64,000 bases of DNA, from assembly GCF_019352175.1 (NCBI RefSeq), contig NZ_JACBYI010000003.1, positions 62,001 through 126,000 on the forward strand. The letters run 5' to 3'. A program made the translations under genes and the position numbers. This document shows positions 53,551 to 63,364 of this stretch, one piece after another; position 1 is the first letter of the stretch, and each line of letters begins with the position of its first letter. Under the pieces are notes generated by a model, which was given only the letters and a program-made list of their open reading frames with translations, searched no databases and was not told the origin of the DNA. Origin of the DNA: Paenibacillus sp. S150. GTDB lineage: Bacteria > Bacillota > Bacilli > Paenibacillales > Paenibacillaceae.

Positions 53551-54933
53551 CTATTTTTTAAAAGCCACCTCACAGCGCGTGCCTTCCCCAAGTGTGCTCG
53601 TAATCGCAATGGTCCCTCCCAGCACCTCCACCAGCTTTTTGACAATAGAAAGCCCCAGGCCCGTACCTCCGTACTGCCGCGAACGCGACTTCTCCACCCG
53701 GTAAAAACGGTCAAAAATATACGGAAGCTCCTCTTCCGGGATGCCGATTCCGGTGTCCTGCACGATAAACACGGCGGCATCCGCAGCAAAATCCAGCCTG
53801 ACATGAATCCCGCCCCCGTCGGTATAGCGCACGGCATTCTCCAGCAGATTCATCACAATTTGTTCCATCCGCTTGCTGTCCCCGGGTATTTGTGATGCCT
53901 GCCCGCTATACGATACGGTTAGCATAAGCCCCTTTTCTTTGGCGGATAAATCCAGCTTGCGGACGGCCTGATCCACAATCTGCTGCAGGTCCACCTCTTC
54001 CAGGTTCAGCGGAATCCTGCCTTCCTCCATCTTGGCCAGCTCAAACAGATCGTCCACCAGATGCTGGATGCGGTGCGCCTCCTGGTCGATAATGTCGAGA
54101 TACAGATTTTTCTCCTCATCCGTCTCATACAGCTCCTCTTTTACGACCTTGGCATATCCCTGCAAATAGGTGATCGGCGTCCGCAGCTCATGGGAGATAT
54201 TCGCAAGGAATTCCTGCCGGGTATCCCTGTAACGCTGCAGATCAACCGCCAGATCGTTGATGGCCCCGGCCAAAAATCCGATTTCATCGTTCCCGCTGAT
54301 GGTTAGCCTCGTTTCCAGTTCGCCAGCCGCAATATTGCGGGTCGCCTTCTGCATCTGCACCAGCGGACGCGACAGCACTCTTGCCATAATCCAGGTGATG
54401 CCCAGCGCGAGCGCAAAAGCGGCCATCCCCGAGACCAGCAGAATATCCCGCACTGAAGCCAGCGACTGCTCCATACTTTTCGTGGAGGACATGACATAGA
54501 GTGCAGAACGGATTGTATTGCCGCCTGTAATGGGCTGGCCGGTGACAAAATAACGGTGTCCTGCAGGATCTTTGTACAAAAAGCTCACGCTTGTGCCGGA
54601 GAAGATCCTCTCCAGGTCCGCAGCATGAATAAATGAACGGTCAGCGGAATCATGGGCACCCGAGTGGAGTGTTACCCGGCTGTCCCGTAAAATGTTAAAA
54701 ATACTCACATTCGAAAATTCGGCAAAGGTCCGCATCATTTGTTCGCTGGTCGTATCCCGGGATTCGGCCATGACCGTGAAGTGCGAGGCCAGCTCCTCCG
54801 TTTCGGTCCGCATTTCGTTGTAATAAAAGCTGCTGAACATCCGGTCGATGGCGACCCCCAGAAACAGCAGAACAATCAGAAAAACCGACGTGACTACAAG
54901 TCCGAGCTTAAAGCCGATAATGTTGCTTTTCAT
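53551..54933 (-). CDS. Sensor histidine kinase with HAMP domain
   Basis: 460 residues. Membrane helices at about 8-28 and 165-186 flank an external sensor domain; a HAMP domain (about 187-240) leads to HisKA with His248 (ANISHELRTP), the N-box LLENAVRYTD, and G-boxes DTGIGIPEEE and GGTGLGLSIVKKL. The start overlaps the response-regulator stop by four bases, so expression is coupled. It is a general cell-surface type of two-component kinase; its signal is unknown. Confidence 0.94.
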   Translation of the reverse strand: MKSNIIGFKLGLVVTSVFLIVLLFLGVAIDRMFSSFYYNEMRTETEELASHFTVMAESRDTTSEQMMRTFAEFSNVSIFNILRDSRVTLHSGAHDSADRSFIHAADLERIFSGTSVSFLYKDPAGHRYFVTGQPITGGNTIRSALYVMSSTKSMEQSLASVRDILLVSGMAAFALALGITWIMARVLSRPLVQMQKATRNIAAGELETRLTISGNDEIGFLAGAINDLAVDLQRYRDTRQEFLANISHELRTPITYLQGYAKVVKEELYETDEEKNLYLDIIDQEAHRIQHLVDDLFELAKMEEGRIPLNLEEVDLQQIVDQAVRKLDLSAKEKGLMLTVSYSGQASQIPGDSKRMEQIVMNLLENAVRYTDGGGIHVRLDFAADAAVFIVQDTGIGIPEEELPYIFDRFYRVEKSRSRQYGGTGLGLSIVKKLVEVLGGTIAITSTLGEGTRCEVAFKK

Positions 54934-55634
54934 TCTGCAGTGCCGGGAACCTGGAATTTATAGCCCAGTCCCCATACCGTTTGTACAGGATTATAAGGCA
55001 GACCGGCCTTTTGCAGCTTCTCCCGGATGTTCTTGATATGTGTATCGATCACGCGTGTCTCGCCCCCGTAGTCATTGCCCCACAGCCGTTCAACCAGTTC
55101 ATCCCTCGTAAATACCCGCTGGCTGCTCCGCGCAAGCATCGTCAGGAGATCGAATTCCTTCAGTGTAAAATCCACACTCTGCCCTTCAATATACACCTCG
55201 CGGGCTTCCGGAGAGATTCGCAGCCCCGGATAATTCAGCTGCTCATCCTGCGGCCTGACCGCCTGTGTCATTGAAGAACGCCGCAGCAGGGAGTGAATCC
55301 GGGCCAGCAATTCCTCCGGCTCAAAGGGCTTTGTCAGATAGTCATCCGCTCCAATGCCCAGTCCGTGCACCTTGTCCTTCGTTTCCGACCGGGCGGTGAG
55401 CATCAGAATGGGAATGTCCGTGTGCCCTCTCACAGCCCGGCAGACCTGCCAGCCATCCATGTCTGGCATCATCACATCCAGGAGAAGCAGGTCGAATTTG
55501 TGCTTCTCCACCATAAGGAGCGCTTCGTGTCCGGTAGCCGCTTCCTGCGTGGCAAAGCCTTCCTTTTGCAAATAAATACGGAGCAGGTTCCGCATATTCC
55601 ATTCGTCGTCTATGATCAGAATTTTAGTCAGCAT
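54930..55634 (-). CDS. OmpR/PhoB-family response regulator
   Basis: 234 residues. Receiver domain with DDE (9-11), phospho-acceptor Asp53 (LLLLDVMMPDMDG), Thr in LTAR and Lys in TKPF; C-terminal winged helix with FTLKEFDLLTMLARSSQRVFTRDELVERLWG...VIDTHIKNIREKL...VQTVWGLGYKF. It precedes its kinase with a four-base overlap and follows the M16 peptidase gene after three bases, so the three genes probably form one operon. Confidence 0.95.
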   Translation of the reverse strand: MLTKILIIDDEWNMRNLLRIYLQKEGFATQEAATGHEALLMVEKHKFDLLLLDVMMPDMDGWQVCRAVRGHTDIPILMLTARSETKDKVHGLGIGADDYLTKPFEPEELLARIHSLLRRSSMTQAVRPQDEQLNYPGLRISPEAREVYIEGQSVDFTLKEFDLLTMLARSSQRVFTRDELVERLWGNDYGGETRVIDTHIKNIREKLQKAGLPYNPVQTVWGLGYKFQVPGTAE

Positions 55635-55637
55635 CTG

Positions 55638-58568
55638 TTACCTCACCAATTCCTCCAGGCTGCCAAACAAGGCTTGCGCCGGTCTCATCTTGGAATCATT
55701 GCCTACCACACTGAAGTAATTCTGTTCCGCCACTGCCTTAAGCAGTCCGGCATACTGCCTGATATCTCCGGGTGTAGCCGACAAGATTTCATCCCGTTCC
55801 TGCTGGAGCTCTCTGGCAGTAATCTGTTCAAAATAATGACGGTCTGCCCGCCGCCCCTGTGCACTCGGACTGAGCGGCTGTTCAAACATCGCCAAGGTGC
55901 CGATTATCGCCTTGGTCATCTCGTCTTCGTCCGCTTCAAAGTCTTCGGCAAAGCGGTACGCCTGATCGTAGACCTCCAGCGTCTGCTGCAGATTCGGGTC
56001 GCGGTAGGAAGTGAAGATGAGCACACCATCTCTCCGCAGGATCAGACTTCCGCCATAAGCCCCGCCCTTTACCCGGACGGCATTCCACAGGTAGGTGAGA
56101 CTGAGGATTTTTTTGAGAACCTGCATCTTGCCCGAATAGTTGAAGCCAAGCTTGGTGAAATCATATCCCTTCACCACATACTGCACCTGGCTTGCGGACA
56201 TGAAGCCTTCGTTGGCGGCGTGATCCTCCGCCTTAAGCATTGGCTTGTACTGGACCTGCCGGTCCTGCAGATCCAGCTGCTCCAGCTGTGCGGCAAGCTT
56301 GCCGCAGATTTCCGGTGTCCCGGTCACAGACAGGATTACATTCCGCTTATTGAACAGGGCCGCGCAAATCTCCTTCAGGGTCCCGGCCAATTGTTCACTC
56401 TGCCGGTCAATATGCTCTGCAAGCCCCCGGATGAAGCGGTAGTAGGCCACACCGCCGAGCTGTTCCTCATACGCTCCCATATCGGAGAAATAGGACAGCA
56501 AGCGGCTGGCTGCGATTTCATTGCCTTTCTGGTTCAGGAACGATTCCATCCGCGATGCTTCCCGGCGGACGATTTCCTGCAGCTTGGTGCAGTTATCCAG
56601 ATTGCTGCCATAGAGCAGCTCGTGAAGCAGCTTCAGGGAATCGCCTATGTTGTTCTCCATAACTTTTATGCGTGCGCTGAATTTGGGCTGGTAGCCGGCT
56701 CCAGAGCCTTTTGGGGCACCAAACACTTCGTTCTGAAAACGGATTCCCCCGGTTTTAATCCCGATTTCGCTCGTAAGCTCTTCAATGCTGTAAGCCCTGG
56801 TCTCCATTTGTCCAAGCACCCGCGCCAGCAGAACCAGATATGGAATCTGTTCCGTTGCAAGAACTCCGGTGTCCCAATAAAGCTTGATATAGGCAATTTT
56901 ATTCGCAGGCACCTCATGATGAATCAGCTTCATCCCTTCCAGCGTGTATTCGTGCGTAGGCACCTGGGGCGGAGCGCTGCGGTCAATGTCCTGAAGGGAC
57001 AGCTTCGGGAGCTTCTGCAGCTCCCCGGCGGCATCCGGACGGCTCTGCCGGTCCAGCAGGTTCTGTGTTCTCTGAACAAGCTGTCCTAGCTGCGCCGGGT
57101 TTAGTGACGCTTTATATTCGGCAAGCCGCTGACGAATGGAGTCTTCCTTGCCGGCCGCAAGGGTATTGGACGGCTTGAGTATTACCAAACTGCAGTGGCT
57201 GCTGTTCAGCAGATACGTTTCGATCAGCCGCTCAAAATAACGGTCCGCACATTTTTCCCGGATGGAAGCAAACACTTGCTCATACTCCAAATGTGTAGCT
57301 GGTGAGCCGCCATACAGCCAGGCCTTCATTACCTCAATATTGTAGGTCAGCCCTTTCGGATGCTGGAGAAAGTCCGCCTCGCGCAGCTCGAATTCCTTGC
57401 TGTTGACCGCAGCCAGCACCAGCTTCTCATCCAGCCCGTCCGCTGCAAGGCGGTTTAACACAGTTCTGACCACGTCCAAGAAGGCATCTTTGGAAGCGGG
57501 ATTGGAATGGGTCATTGTAATTCCCAGCAGCGGCTGCACCATACTGTCGGAATAAAAAGCAAATACGTCTTTGCCCAGACCGCTCTCCAGCAGCGCTTGC
57601 TTCAGCGGAGCCGCGTTGCTGTCCATCAGTATGCTTTTCAGAATAGCAAAGGCCAGATTGAGTTCCCGGTCCAGGGAGGTTCCAATCACATAGTTCATAC
57701 TCAAATAGGTCTTATCAGCGGCTGCTTCAGTTTCCAGAATGGGATACTCGGCGGTAAGCTCCGTCATTCCGGTCGGCGGCTGCAGGGGGATGGCGGTTGC
57801 GAAATCATTGCGCGTGTATTTGCTGAGGTATTCCTGATCGATGAACTGCAGCCTCTCCTCGATATCAACGTCTCCATAGAGATAGAAATAGCTGTTGGAC
57901 GGATGGTAATAATTGCTGTGCGCCGCAAGGAACTGTTCGTAGGTCAATGCAGGAATATCCTGCGGATCACCTCCGGAGGAATGGCGGTAAACCGTATCCG
58001 GGTACAGCGACTTTTTGATCCGGTCCATCAGTACCGTTACCGGCGAGGAATAAGAGCCTTTCATCTCGTTATAGACCACGCCCTTATAGATCAGCTCATC
58101 CTCCGCATGCCGGAGCTCGTAATGCCAGCCCTCCTGTTCAAAAATCTCCTGCTGCCTGTAAATATTCGGCTGAAACACACTGTCCAGGTAAACTTCCATC
58201 AAGTTGGAGAAGTCCCGGTGATTGCGGCTTGCCACCGGATACATGGTCTTGTCGGCAAACGTAAATGCGTTCAGGAATGTCTTCATCGAGCCCTTGAGCA
58301 GCTCTACAAACGGTTCCTTAACCGGATATTTGTCCGAGCCGCACAAGACCGAATGCTCCAGAATATGAAAGACTCCCGTGCTGTCCCCGGGCGGAGTGCG
58401 GAAGCTGACACTGAATACCTTATTGTCATCCTGATTTTGCACGAATAGCAGCCTTGCGCCGCTTGGCTGATGCTCCAGCGTGAATACGGAGGATTCGATT
58501 TCCCCGATAAATTCCTCCTGTACGACTTGAAATCCCGAATAGATACTGCCTGTTTTCAAGCTGCCCAT
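55638..58568 (-). CDS. M16C-family zinc metallopeptidase (presequence-protease-like)
   Basis: 976 residues, the full length of two fused M16 halves. The inverted zinc motif HILEH lies at 68-72 (DSTGVFHILEHSVLCGSDKYPVKEPF), with the distal ligand Glu in VVYNEMKGSYSSP. The degenerate second half lacks such a motif, as usual. Relatives (PreP, insulinase-like) degrade short unfolded peptides in the cytoplasm or organelles; no signal peptide is visible. The coding sequence runs directly into the two-component genes, an unusual partnership that may mean coregulation. Confidence 0.92.
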   Translation of the reverse strand: MGSLKTGSIYSGFQVVQEEFIGEIESSVFTLEHQPSGARLLFVQNQDDNKVFSVSFRTPPGDSTGVFHILEHSVLCGSDKYPVKEPFVELLKGSMKTFLNAFTFADKTMYPVASRNHRDFSNLMEVYLDSVFQPNIYRQQEIFEQEGWHYELRHAEDELIYKGVVYNEMKGSYSSPVTVLMDRIKKSLYPDTVYRHSSGGDPQDIPALTYEQFLAAHSNYYHPSNSYFYLYGDVDIEERLQFIDQEYLSKYTRNDFATAIPLQPPTGMTELTAEYPILETEAAADKTYLSMNYVIGTSLDRELNLAFAILKSILMDSNAAPLKQALLESGLGKDVFAFYSDSMVQPLLGITMTHSNPASKDAFLDVVRTVLNRLAADGLDEKLVLAAVNSKEFELREADFLQHPKGLTYNIEVMKAWLYGGSPATHLEYEQVFASIREKCADRYFERLIETYLLNSSHCSLVILKPSNTLAAGKEDSIRQRLAEYKASLNPAQLGQLVQRTQNLLDRQSRPDAAGELQKLPKLSLQDIDRSAPPQVPTHEYTLEGMKLIHHEVPANKIAYIKLYWDTGVLATEQIPYLVLLARVLGQMETRAYSIEELTSEIGIKTGGIRFQNEVFGAPKGSGAGYQPKFSARIKVMENNIGDSLKLLHELLYGSNLDNCTKLQEIVRREASRMESFLNQKGNEIAASRLLSYFSDMGAYEEQLGGVAYYRFIRGLAEHIDRQSEQLAGTLKEICAALFNKRNVILSVTGTPEICGKLAAQLEQLDLQDRQVQYKPMLKAEDHAANEGFMSASQVQYVVKGYDFTKLGFNYSGKMQVLKKILSLTYLWNAVRVKGGAYGGSLILRRDGVLIFTSYRDPNLQQTLEVYDQAYRFAEDFEADEDEMTKAIIGTLAMFEQPLSPSAQGRRADRHYFEQITARELQQERDEILSATPGDIRQYAGLLKAVAEQNYFSVVGNDSKMRPAQALFGSLEELVR

Positions 58569-58739
58569 AGATTTCCCTCCACTATTTAAGTATTTAAGGG
58601 TGTACCTGACTCCACGAGCTTATCATACTCCGGGTTTCTTATTCCATCAGTAGAGGACTCCCGGCATTAATTTCTGCGGACTGTGGGCAGTCGGATATCG
58701 ATTGACCTTCTGGCCGTTCTAAGGACGGCTTGGCTTAGT

Positions 58740-59930
58740 CTAGTGTCCTGAATGCGGATTCTCGCCGGAAGCGGGGGAAATTTCCAGCATATCATCAATT
58801 TCACTTTGCGTACCGCTGGTAATGGCAGCAGCATCCCCGGTCAGCCAGGCGTGGTTATACGGGCCTTCCGCGGGGGAATCCTTGAATTTCGGCTGCAGCT
58901 CCATCGTATAATTCATTAACGAATCCGGCAGGCCGTCTTTCCCGGTAAATACCAGCGGAGCATGTTTGCCAAGGTGCGAGAACGGTGCGGCGGCAACCGC
59001 CAGCAGGGTTGAATCCGTGGTCAGCAAGGACAGGTTATGCCCGGGAGCTGTGATTCCCCAGCCGAAGCCGTTGCTCTCATCCTTAAACTTGGCAAAAGCA
59101 ATGGCATTCTCATAAGGATCATCGCCGGATATGCGCGTTACGGCTCCGAAGGCCTTCAGCTGTGCTTCAACATCCGCCGAAACTGCGGACGCCGGGCCAA
59201 GAATATAGATGGCGGCATTGCCGCCGCGGGCTTTGAGGGCGTCTGCCGTAGCCGCCGGAATTTCTTCCTTGCTCACATACAGCAGGGGTTCCGGCATATG
59301 CGCAATCCAATTGACCGCCGGCAGTGTATACTCGGGGCTGTCCATGGAGCCGATAATAACACTTTGCGGCAGGGCGCCGGATACTTTTGCATAATAGGTA
59401 TCAATCGACGCCGCTATAGCCGCCGGGTCCTCCCCTTCAATCTTGTCCACCTTCAAATCCAGAGCCTTCAGCTGGTCTTCCACACCGTCAGCCGCCGGTC
59501 CGACCAGAACCGCCTGGATGCCGTCATTGCTCTCCGCCCCCATGGGCTTCAGGCGTTTCAGCTCTGCCAGCGTAGCTTCCGGAATACCGTCTTTGGTGAA
59601 GAACAGCACTGGGCCATTGCTCGGGTGATGGATCAGGTCCGTGCTTGCTGCGGCAATCTGCCAGCTGCTGACATCGGTCAGGACTACACTGGAAGGCCGG
59701 TTGCTCTTCGTTTCCGCCGTCCACAGCGTTTGCGATACGAGGACCGCCGCTTGGACAGGGTCTGACGTATTAATCCGGGTTGTGTTCTTGGTCGCGATCC
59801 AGGGGACCGGGACTGTGGACGTTGATCCGCTGTCCGTCTGCGCAGAAGGCGTATCAGCTCCTGCCGAACAGCCTGCCAGCGCCGCACCCAGCAATACAGT
59901 TAATGTGCCGGTCCATATGTGTTTTTTCAT
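58740..59930 (-). CDS. Lipoprotein with cell-wall-binding repeat 2 (CWB2) domains
   Basis: 396 residues. The signal peptide has the lipobox LAGC with lipidated Cys21, then a Ser/Thr/Gly linker. CWB2-like repeats follow, each with a hydrophobic strand and a small-residue loop: SSVVLTDVSSWQIAAASTDLIHHPSNGPVLF, SVIIGSMDSPEYTLPAVNWIAHMPEPLLYV and NLSLLTTDSTLLAVAAAPFSHLGKHAPLVF. These domains bind anionic wall polymers in Bacillota. The enzymatic role, if any, is not visible. Monocistronic. Confidence 0.82.
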   Translation of the reverse strand: MKKHIWTGTLTVLLGAALAGCSAGADTPSAQTDSGSTSTVPVPWIATKNTTRINTSDPVQAAVLVSQTLWTAETKSNRPSSVVLTDVSSWQIAAASTDLIHHPSNGPVLFFTKDGIPEATLAELKRLKPMGAESNDGIQAVLVGPAADGVEDQLKALDLKVDKIEGEDPAAIAASIDTYYAKVSGALPQSVIIGSMDSPEYTLPAVNWIAHMPEPLLYVSKEEIPAATADALKARGGNAAIYILGPASAVSADVEAQLKAFGAVTRISGDDPYENAIAFAKFKDESNGFGWGITAPGHNLSLLTTDSTLLAVAAAPFSHLGKHAPLVFTGKDGLPDSLMNYTMELQPKFKDSPAEGPYNHAWLTGDAAAITSGTQSEIDDMLEISPASGENPHSGH

Positions 59931-60018
59931 CGCTCATTCCTCCGTTTAACTGTGCTCAAGAATTTACATTGAAGTGTACAGGACAAATATGTAGAAAGAA
60001 TGTAGAATTGCAATAATT

Positions 60019-60210
60019 AAAGAATCACTATTACCTGAGAGAGAGTCACCTGGCAGATGGAATACAATCACTCTGGCGGGTGAATCAGCTTGCTCATAGG
60101 GAGTGGGACCCTTGATTCCGCTAGCTGCTCGCCTCCGGCTGAATCAAAGGCACCTTTACCTTTGATTCCCCCTCCAGCCCCACTTCAACGGAATAAAAGG
60201 CACTGTTACC
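60019..60210. repeat. Three short intergenic boxes (R4)
   Basis: AAAGAATCACTATTACCT (60019), AAAGGCACCTTTACCT (60148) and AAAGGCACTGTTACCT (60195) recur in the 59931-60351 gap. They are loosely similar; I see nothing else there except the ribosome-binding site of the next gene. Confidence 0.4.
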
Positions 60211-60351
60211 TCATCTCACCATTTCGCATCAAGTCTCGAGTTATCAGCAAGTTTTCAGTCATCATAATCCCCTAACAAGAACAAAGTGCACAGCGGCCTC
60301 TCCTGCTCTCCGGTACAATTTGATTATTATGGAATTTTGGAGGAACGCCGG

Positions 60352-61617
60352 ATGAATGATCTCTTGGTACCGGAGCGCATCAAGGAATATAAGAGCGACC
60401 CGGAATCGGTATACAATACCTGGTTTCTGAACAATAACGAGCGGTTGAAGGCTTTCCGCACCATTAAGAACGGCTTGCTTGACGTAATCCGGACCATTGA
60501 GGAACGGACCTTCGGCAACGATTACAAAGGCTCCCCGCTGGAGTTCATCATGTCGGCCATCTGTGAGCAAAAGCAGGTTTTTGAAGGAGCCGCACATGCC
60601 TTCTATTGGAAACCGAAGCTGCGAATCCCGGATATTTATGAAAATGACAGGCACCAGCTTGCCTTTGGCCGTTTTCTAAAGGCCGTGCTGCAAGGCAGCC
60701 AGGAAAAACAGCTGCTTGAGGAAATTGTGAAATTGGACCGTCTGCAAATCAAGGGGCTTGGGCCTGCGGTCGCCAATATCCTGTATTTTCTGCATCCCAC
60801 GCTGTTTCCCCCGTTCAATACAGCGATTGTCAGAGGCTATAATGAATTGCTGGGCCGGAAGATTAAGCTCGGTTCATGGAGTGCCTATCTTGAAATGCGG
60901 GACGGGCTGCTTGAGATGAATGAAGTCCAGCGTGCGCTGCTGTCCAAGGATCTGGGGGCAATTGGCGGTTTCATGTTCGAAATCGGTTCAGGACGGCTGA
61001 TAGTGGGCGGCAATGCCGACAGAGTGCTGGTGGCGGATGCCGCCAAAAGGGAGAGAACCAATCTGAAGCGCCATCAGGAGGTCGTCAACGATTGCCGGGA
61101 GGAAACCGAGCACAGCGAAATGCAATACCATCTGGCAAGGCTCGGCCGCTCGCTCGGGTATCGGGTCTGGGTCGCCCAGAATGACCATAAAAGACAATGG
61201 AACCGGCAGGCGCTCGGCGAATTCTCGCTTCCTGCCCTGCCTCCGCTGGAGGTGTCCAAGGCCGCAGCCGATACGATTTCATACATTGATGTGCTCTGGC
61301 TGGACGATCAACACCGGATGGTGTCTGCCTTTGAAGTGGAGAAAAGCACATCCATCTACTCGGGAATTCTCCGGCTGTACGACCTGGCGTTATCGCTCAG
61401 GCAGCCGGAATGCAGGCTCTATCTCATCTCTCCCGACAGCCGGGAGAAAGAAATTAAAGCGCAGCTGCTGCGCCCTTCCTTGCAGCAAGGCAATGTGCAG
61501 GGCATCTCCTATGTTCTGTTCTCGGATTTGAGAGGTGATTGTGATGCCATGTGTAAATACGGGCGTTCTGCCGATGTGCTGGAGGGGATTTCGAGAAATC
61601 CGGCAATGCGCGGCTAG
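60352..61617 (+). CDS. Putative restriction-endonuclease-like protein (HhH + PD-(D/E)XK)
   Basis: 421 residues from the ATG at 60352 with TTGGAGG upstream; a longer frame from 60286 is not supported. A helix-hairpin-helix-like stretch (about 133-160: IKGLGPAVANILYFLHPTLFPPFNTAIVRGYN) may contact DNA. A C-terminal nuclease-like core has Asp313 (SYIDVLWLDD) and Glu328-Val-Glu330-Lys331 (AFEVEKSTSIYSGILRLYDL), an apparent PD-(D/E)XK motif. No methyltransferase or other restriction gene adjoins it. It may be an orphan defence nuclease. The family call is tentative. Confidence 0.65.
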   Translation: MNDLLVPERIKEYKSDPESVYNTWFLNNNERLKAFRTIKNGLLDVIRTIEERTFGNDYKGSPLEFIMSAICEQKQVFEGAAHAFYWKPKLRIPDIYENDRHQLAFGRFLKAVLQGSQEKQLLEEIVKLDRLQIKGLGPAVANILYFLHPTLFPPFNTAIVRGYNELLGRKIKLGSWSAYLEMRDGLLEMNEVQRALLSKDLGAIGGFMFEIGSGRLIVGGNADRVLVADAAKRERTNLKRHQEVVNDCREETEHSEMQYHLARLGRSLGYRVWVAQNDHKRQWNRQALGEFSLPALPPLEVSKAAADTISYIDVLWLDDQHRMVSAFEVEKSTSIYSGILRLYDLALSLRQPECRLYLISPDSREKEIKAQLLRPSLQQGNVQGISYVLFSDLRGDCDAMCKYGRSADVLEGISRNPAMRG

Positions 61618-61659
61618 TTTTCAAATAAGCGGTTATGCTGTAAATCCTTCAAAATCAAT

Positions 61660-61703
61660 AAACCGGCTGCACCGCCCTTCCCAGGGAGATGCTAGCCGGT
61701 TTT
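61660..61703 (+). terminator. Intrinsic terminator of the endonuclease-like gene
   Basis: AAACCGGCT...AGCCGGTTT with T-run TTTTG, about 45 bp after the stop at 61617. Confidence 0.8.
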
Positions 61704-61737
61704 GAATTGAGATTTAGCTTCCTGTTGAATCATTTCT

Positions 61738-61917
61738 ATTACACGAAGTGCAGCAGATGGCCCCTTAATCCGCCGGAAAATTGAATCTGTTGCACTTTGT
61801 ACAGCCGGATTCAGTGGAGCCGTTGGTTTCGGGCTGTAAGCCGGAAAACTGCTGCACGAAATACAGCAGAATGCGGTTCGCCGCAGAATAAAGAGAATTC
61901 AGTTGCACAAAGTACAA
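61738..61917. repeat. Array of four R3-type boxes
   Basis: TATTACACGAAGTGCAGCAG, CTGTTGCACTTTGTACAG, CTGCTGCACGAAATACAGCA and AGTTGCACAAAGTACAAT, about 50-60 bp apart, like the array at 46752-46880. The rest of the 61618-62005 gap holds only the terminator. Confidence 0.75.
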
Positions 61918-62005
61918 TCATCTCATCAAATCCGCCTCTGCCCGGTTCATTTATGCCTGATCCACAATAGGAAGAAAATCATCATCAGCTCCGCACAGAT
62001 TTCAC

Positions 62006-63364
62006 TTACCAGGCTACCCGGATAATCAGACCTTTGGGATCGCCGACCTCCAGGTATGCGGCCTGGCCGTTGACATCATCATACGGAAAGCCGTAGGCCA
62101 GGCCGCTGATGCTGTGGTCATGCCAGAATTTCGCATAATAGTTGGCCGGAGCGGCATTGTAATAATTGGCTACATTATTCCAGTTGCTGGTAGTATAGAC
62201 ATGGCGGTTGATTGCGGCCGCAGTAGCGGCATCGGTAAGGGCTCCGTCGCAGCGGAGAATATCCTGTGTGCTGTAGCTGGAATAGCCGGCGAAATAGTTG
62301 GCATTCGCGCCGCCAGCGGCAAATGATCCGTGGATCGGAGCCACAATGCGGTATGGCGCCTGATCGGTAGCCAGCGATTTGAAGGCGGTTGGCACTTCAT
62401 TCTGATACTTCGTAAATATTCCGGCACGGGTTTCGGATTCAAATTCGCCTACGGTTTTGTCGTAGGAGCCGGACAAGCCCACCAGACGGTGCTGGATCGG
62501 GAAGCCGAAGGCATCAACGCGGGTCGTGTTGCCATGGTATCCGGTAGCATCCACTGTGAATTCCACAAAATCGAAATAGATATTGCGGTTCGGATCAGTC
62601 GCATTGTTGATATCAGGTCCGGCAAAGCCGTCATCATAGGTTTTGATGTACAGCGGTGTGCCTACACTGAGGAACATCCGCCCGGAAGTGATCTTGGGCA
62701 AGTTCACCCAGGAAGCCTGGCTGACGGTATGATAAATATTCGCATAATTGACGCCGTTTTTGGTCAAATGGCCGGATGCGTCATTGAGGGCCGCAGAGAT
62801 GGCTACCAAATTGCCATTCAGGTCCAGATAACTCCATTTGCCATTGGCCGGGTTGATGCCCAGGACGCCCCAATAGATCTGGCTGTCGGAATATGCACCG
62901 CCGGTTCCGTTCATCACCTTAAGCGAAAGCGAGCCGCTTGGCGCTGTGGGAATGGCGGATGCCGCTATCGAATAGATCGAAGCGGAGGAATTCGACGGCG
63001 GTGTTGTAGGCGTGGTTCCGGCAGTGTACGTGAACCAGCCGGTATCATAGGCAGGCGTTCCGTTATTGTATGTGAAGAAATAAGTGACAGCCGTACCGCC
63101 GGAAATACCCGTTACCGCTTGTTCATAACGGGCATTGCTGCTGCTGTACGTCATGCGGAGATTAATTTGTGTACCGTTATTCACCTTGTAGTGCACATCC
63201 ACCCAGCTCGTGCTGACGGTTGATTTGAACCAGATCGTCGCCGTAGTGCCGGACAAATCAACACCTTGCGTGTAATCGGCGGCTTCGGCCCTGGAGCCGA
63301 ACAGGGAGAAGCAGGAAATCAGCAGCAGGAGCGCGAGCACAGACATCAGCCATTTTTTTCTCAT
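62006..63364 (-). CDS. Secreted GH64-type beta-1,3-glucanase with N-terminal carbohydrate-binding domain
   Basis: About 452 residues from the ATG at 63362-63364 with TTGGAGG upstream; a longer frame to 63403 is not supported. A signal peptide ends about RAEAAD. A beta-sandwich of about 80 residues (ATIWFKSTVSTSWVDVHYKVNNGTQ...) resembles CBM56-type glucan-binding domains, followed by a Thr/Pro linker. The catalytic region (about 125-452) has the GH64 pattern: YWGVLGINPANGKWSYLD, DFVEFTVD, DAFGFPIQHRLVGL and a C-terminal FPYDDVNGQAAYLEVGDPKGLIIRVAW. It should release oligosaccharides from laminarin-like or fungal beta-1,3-glucan. Monocistronic. Confidence 0.9.
   Translation of the reverse strand: MRKKWLMSVLALLLLISCFSLFGSRAEAADYTQGVDLSGTTATIWFKSTVSTSWVDVHYKVNNGTQINLRMTYSSSNARYEQAVTGISGGTAVTYFFTYNNGTPAYDTGWFTYTAGTTPTTPPSNSSASIYSIAASAIPTAPSGSLSLKVMNGTGGAYSDSQIYWGVLGINPANGKWSYLDLNGNLVAISAALNDASGHLTKNGVNYANIYHTVSQASWVNLPKITSGRMFLSVGTPLYIKTYDDGFAGPDINNATDPNRNIYFDFVEFTVDATGYHGNTTRVDAFGFPIQHRLVGLSGSYDKTVGEFESETRAGIFTKYQNEVPTAFKSLATDQAPYRIVAPIHGSFAAGGANANYFAGYSSYSTQDILRCDGALTDAATAAAINRHVYTTSNWNNVANYYNAAPANYYAKFWHDHSISGLAYGFPYDDVNGQAAYLEVGDPKGLIIRVAW

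Noticed and set aside
55293-57089. 598-residue plus-strand ORF
   Set aside because: Shadow of the M16 peptidase and response regulator genes; no family sequence and no ribosome-binding site.
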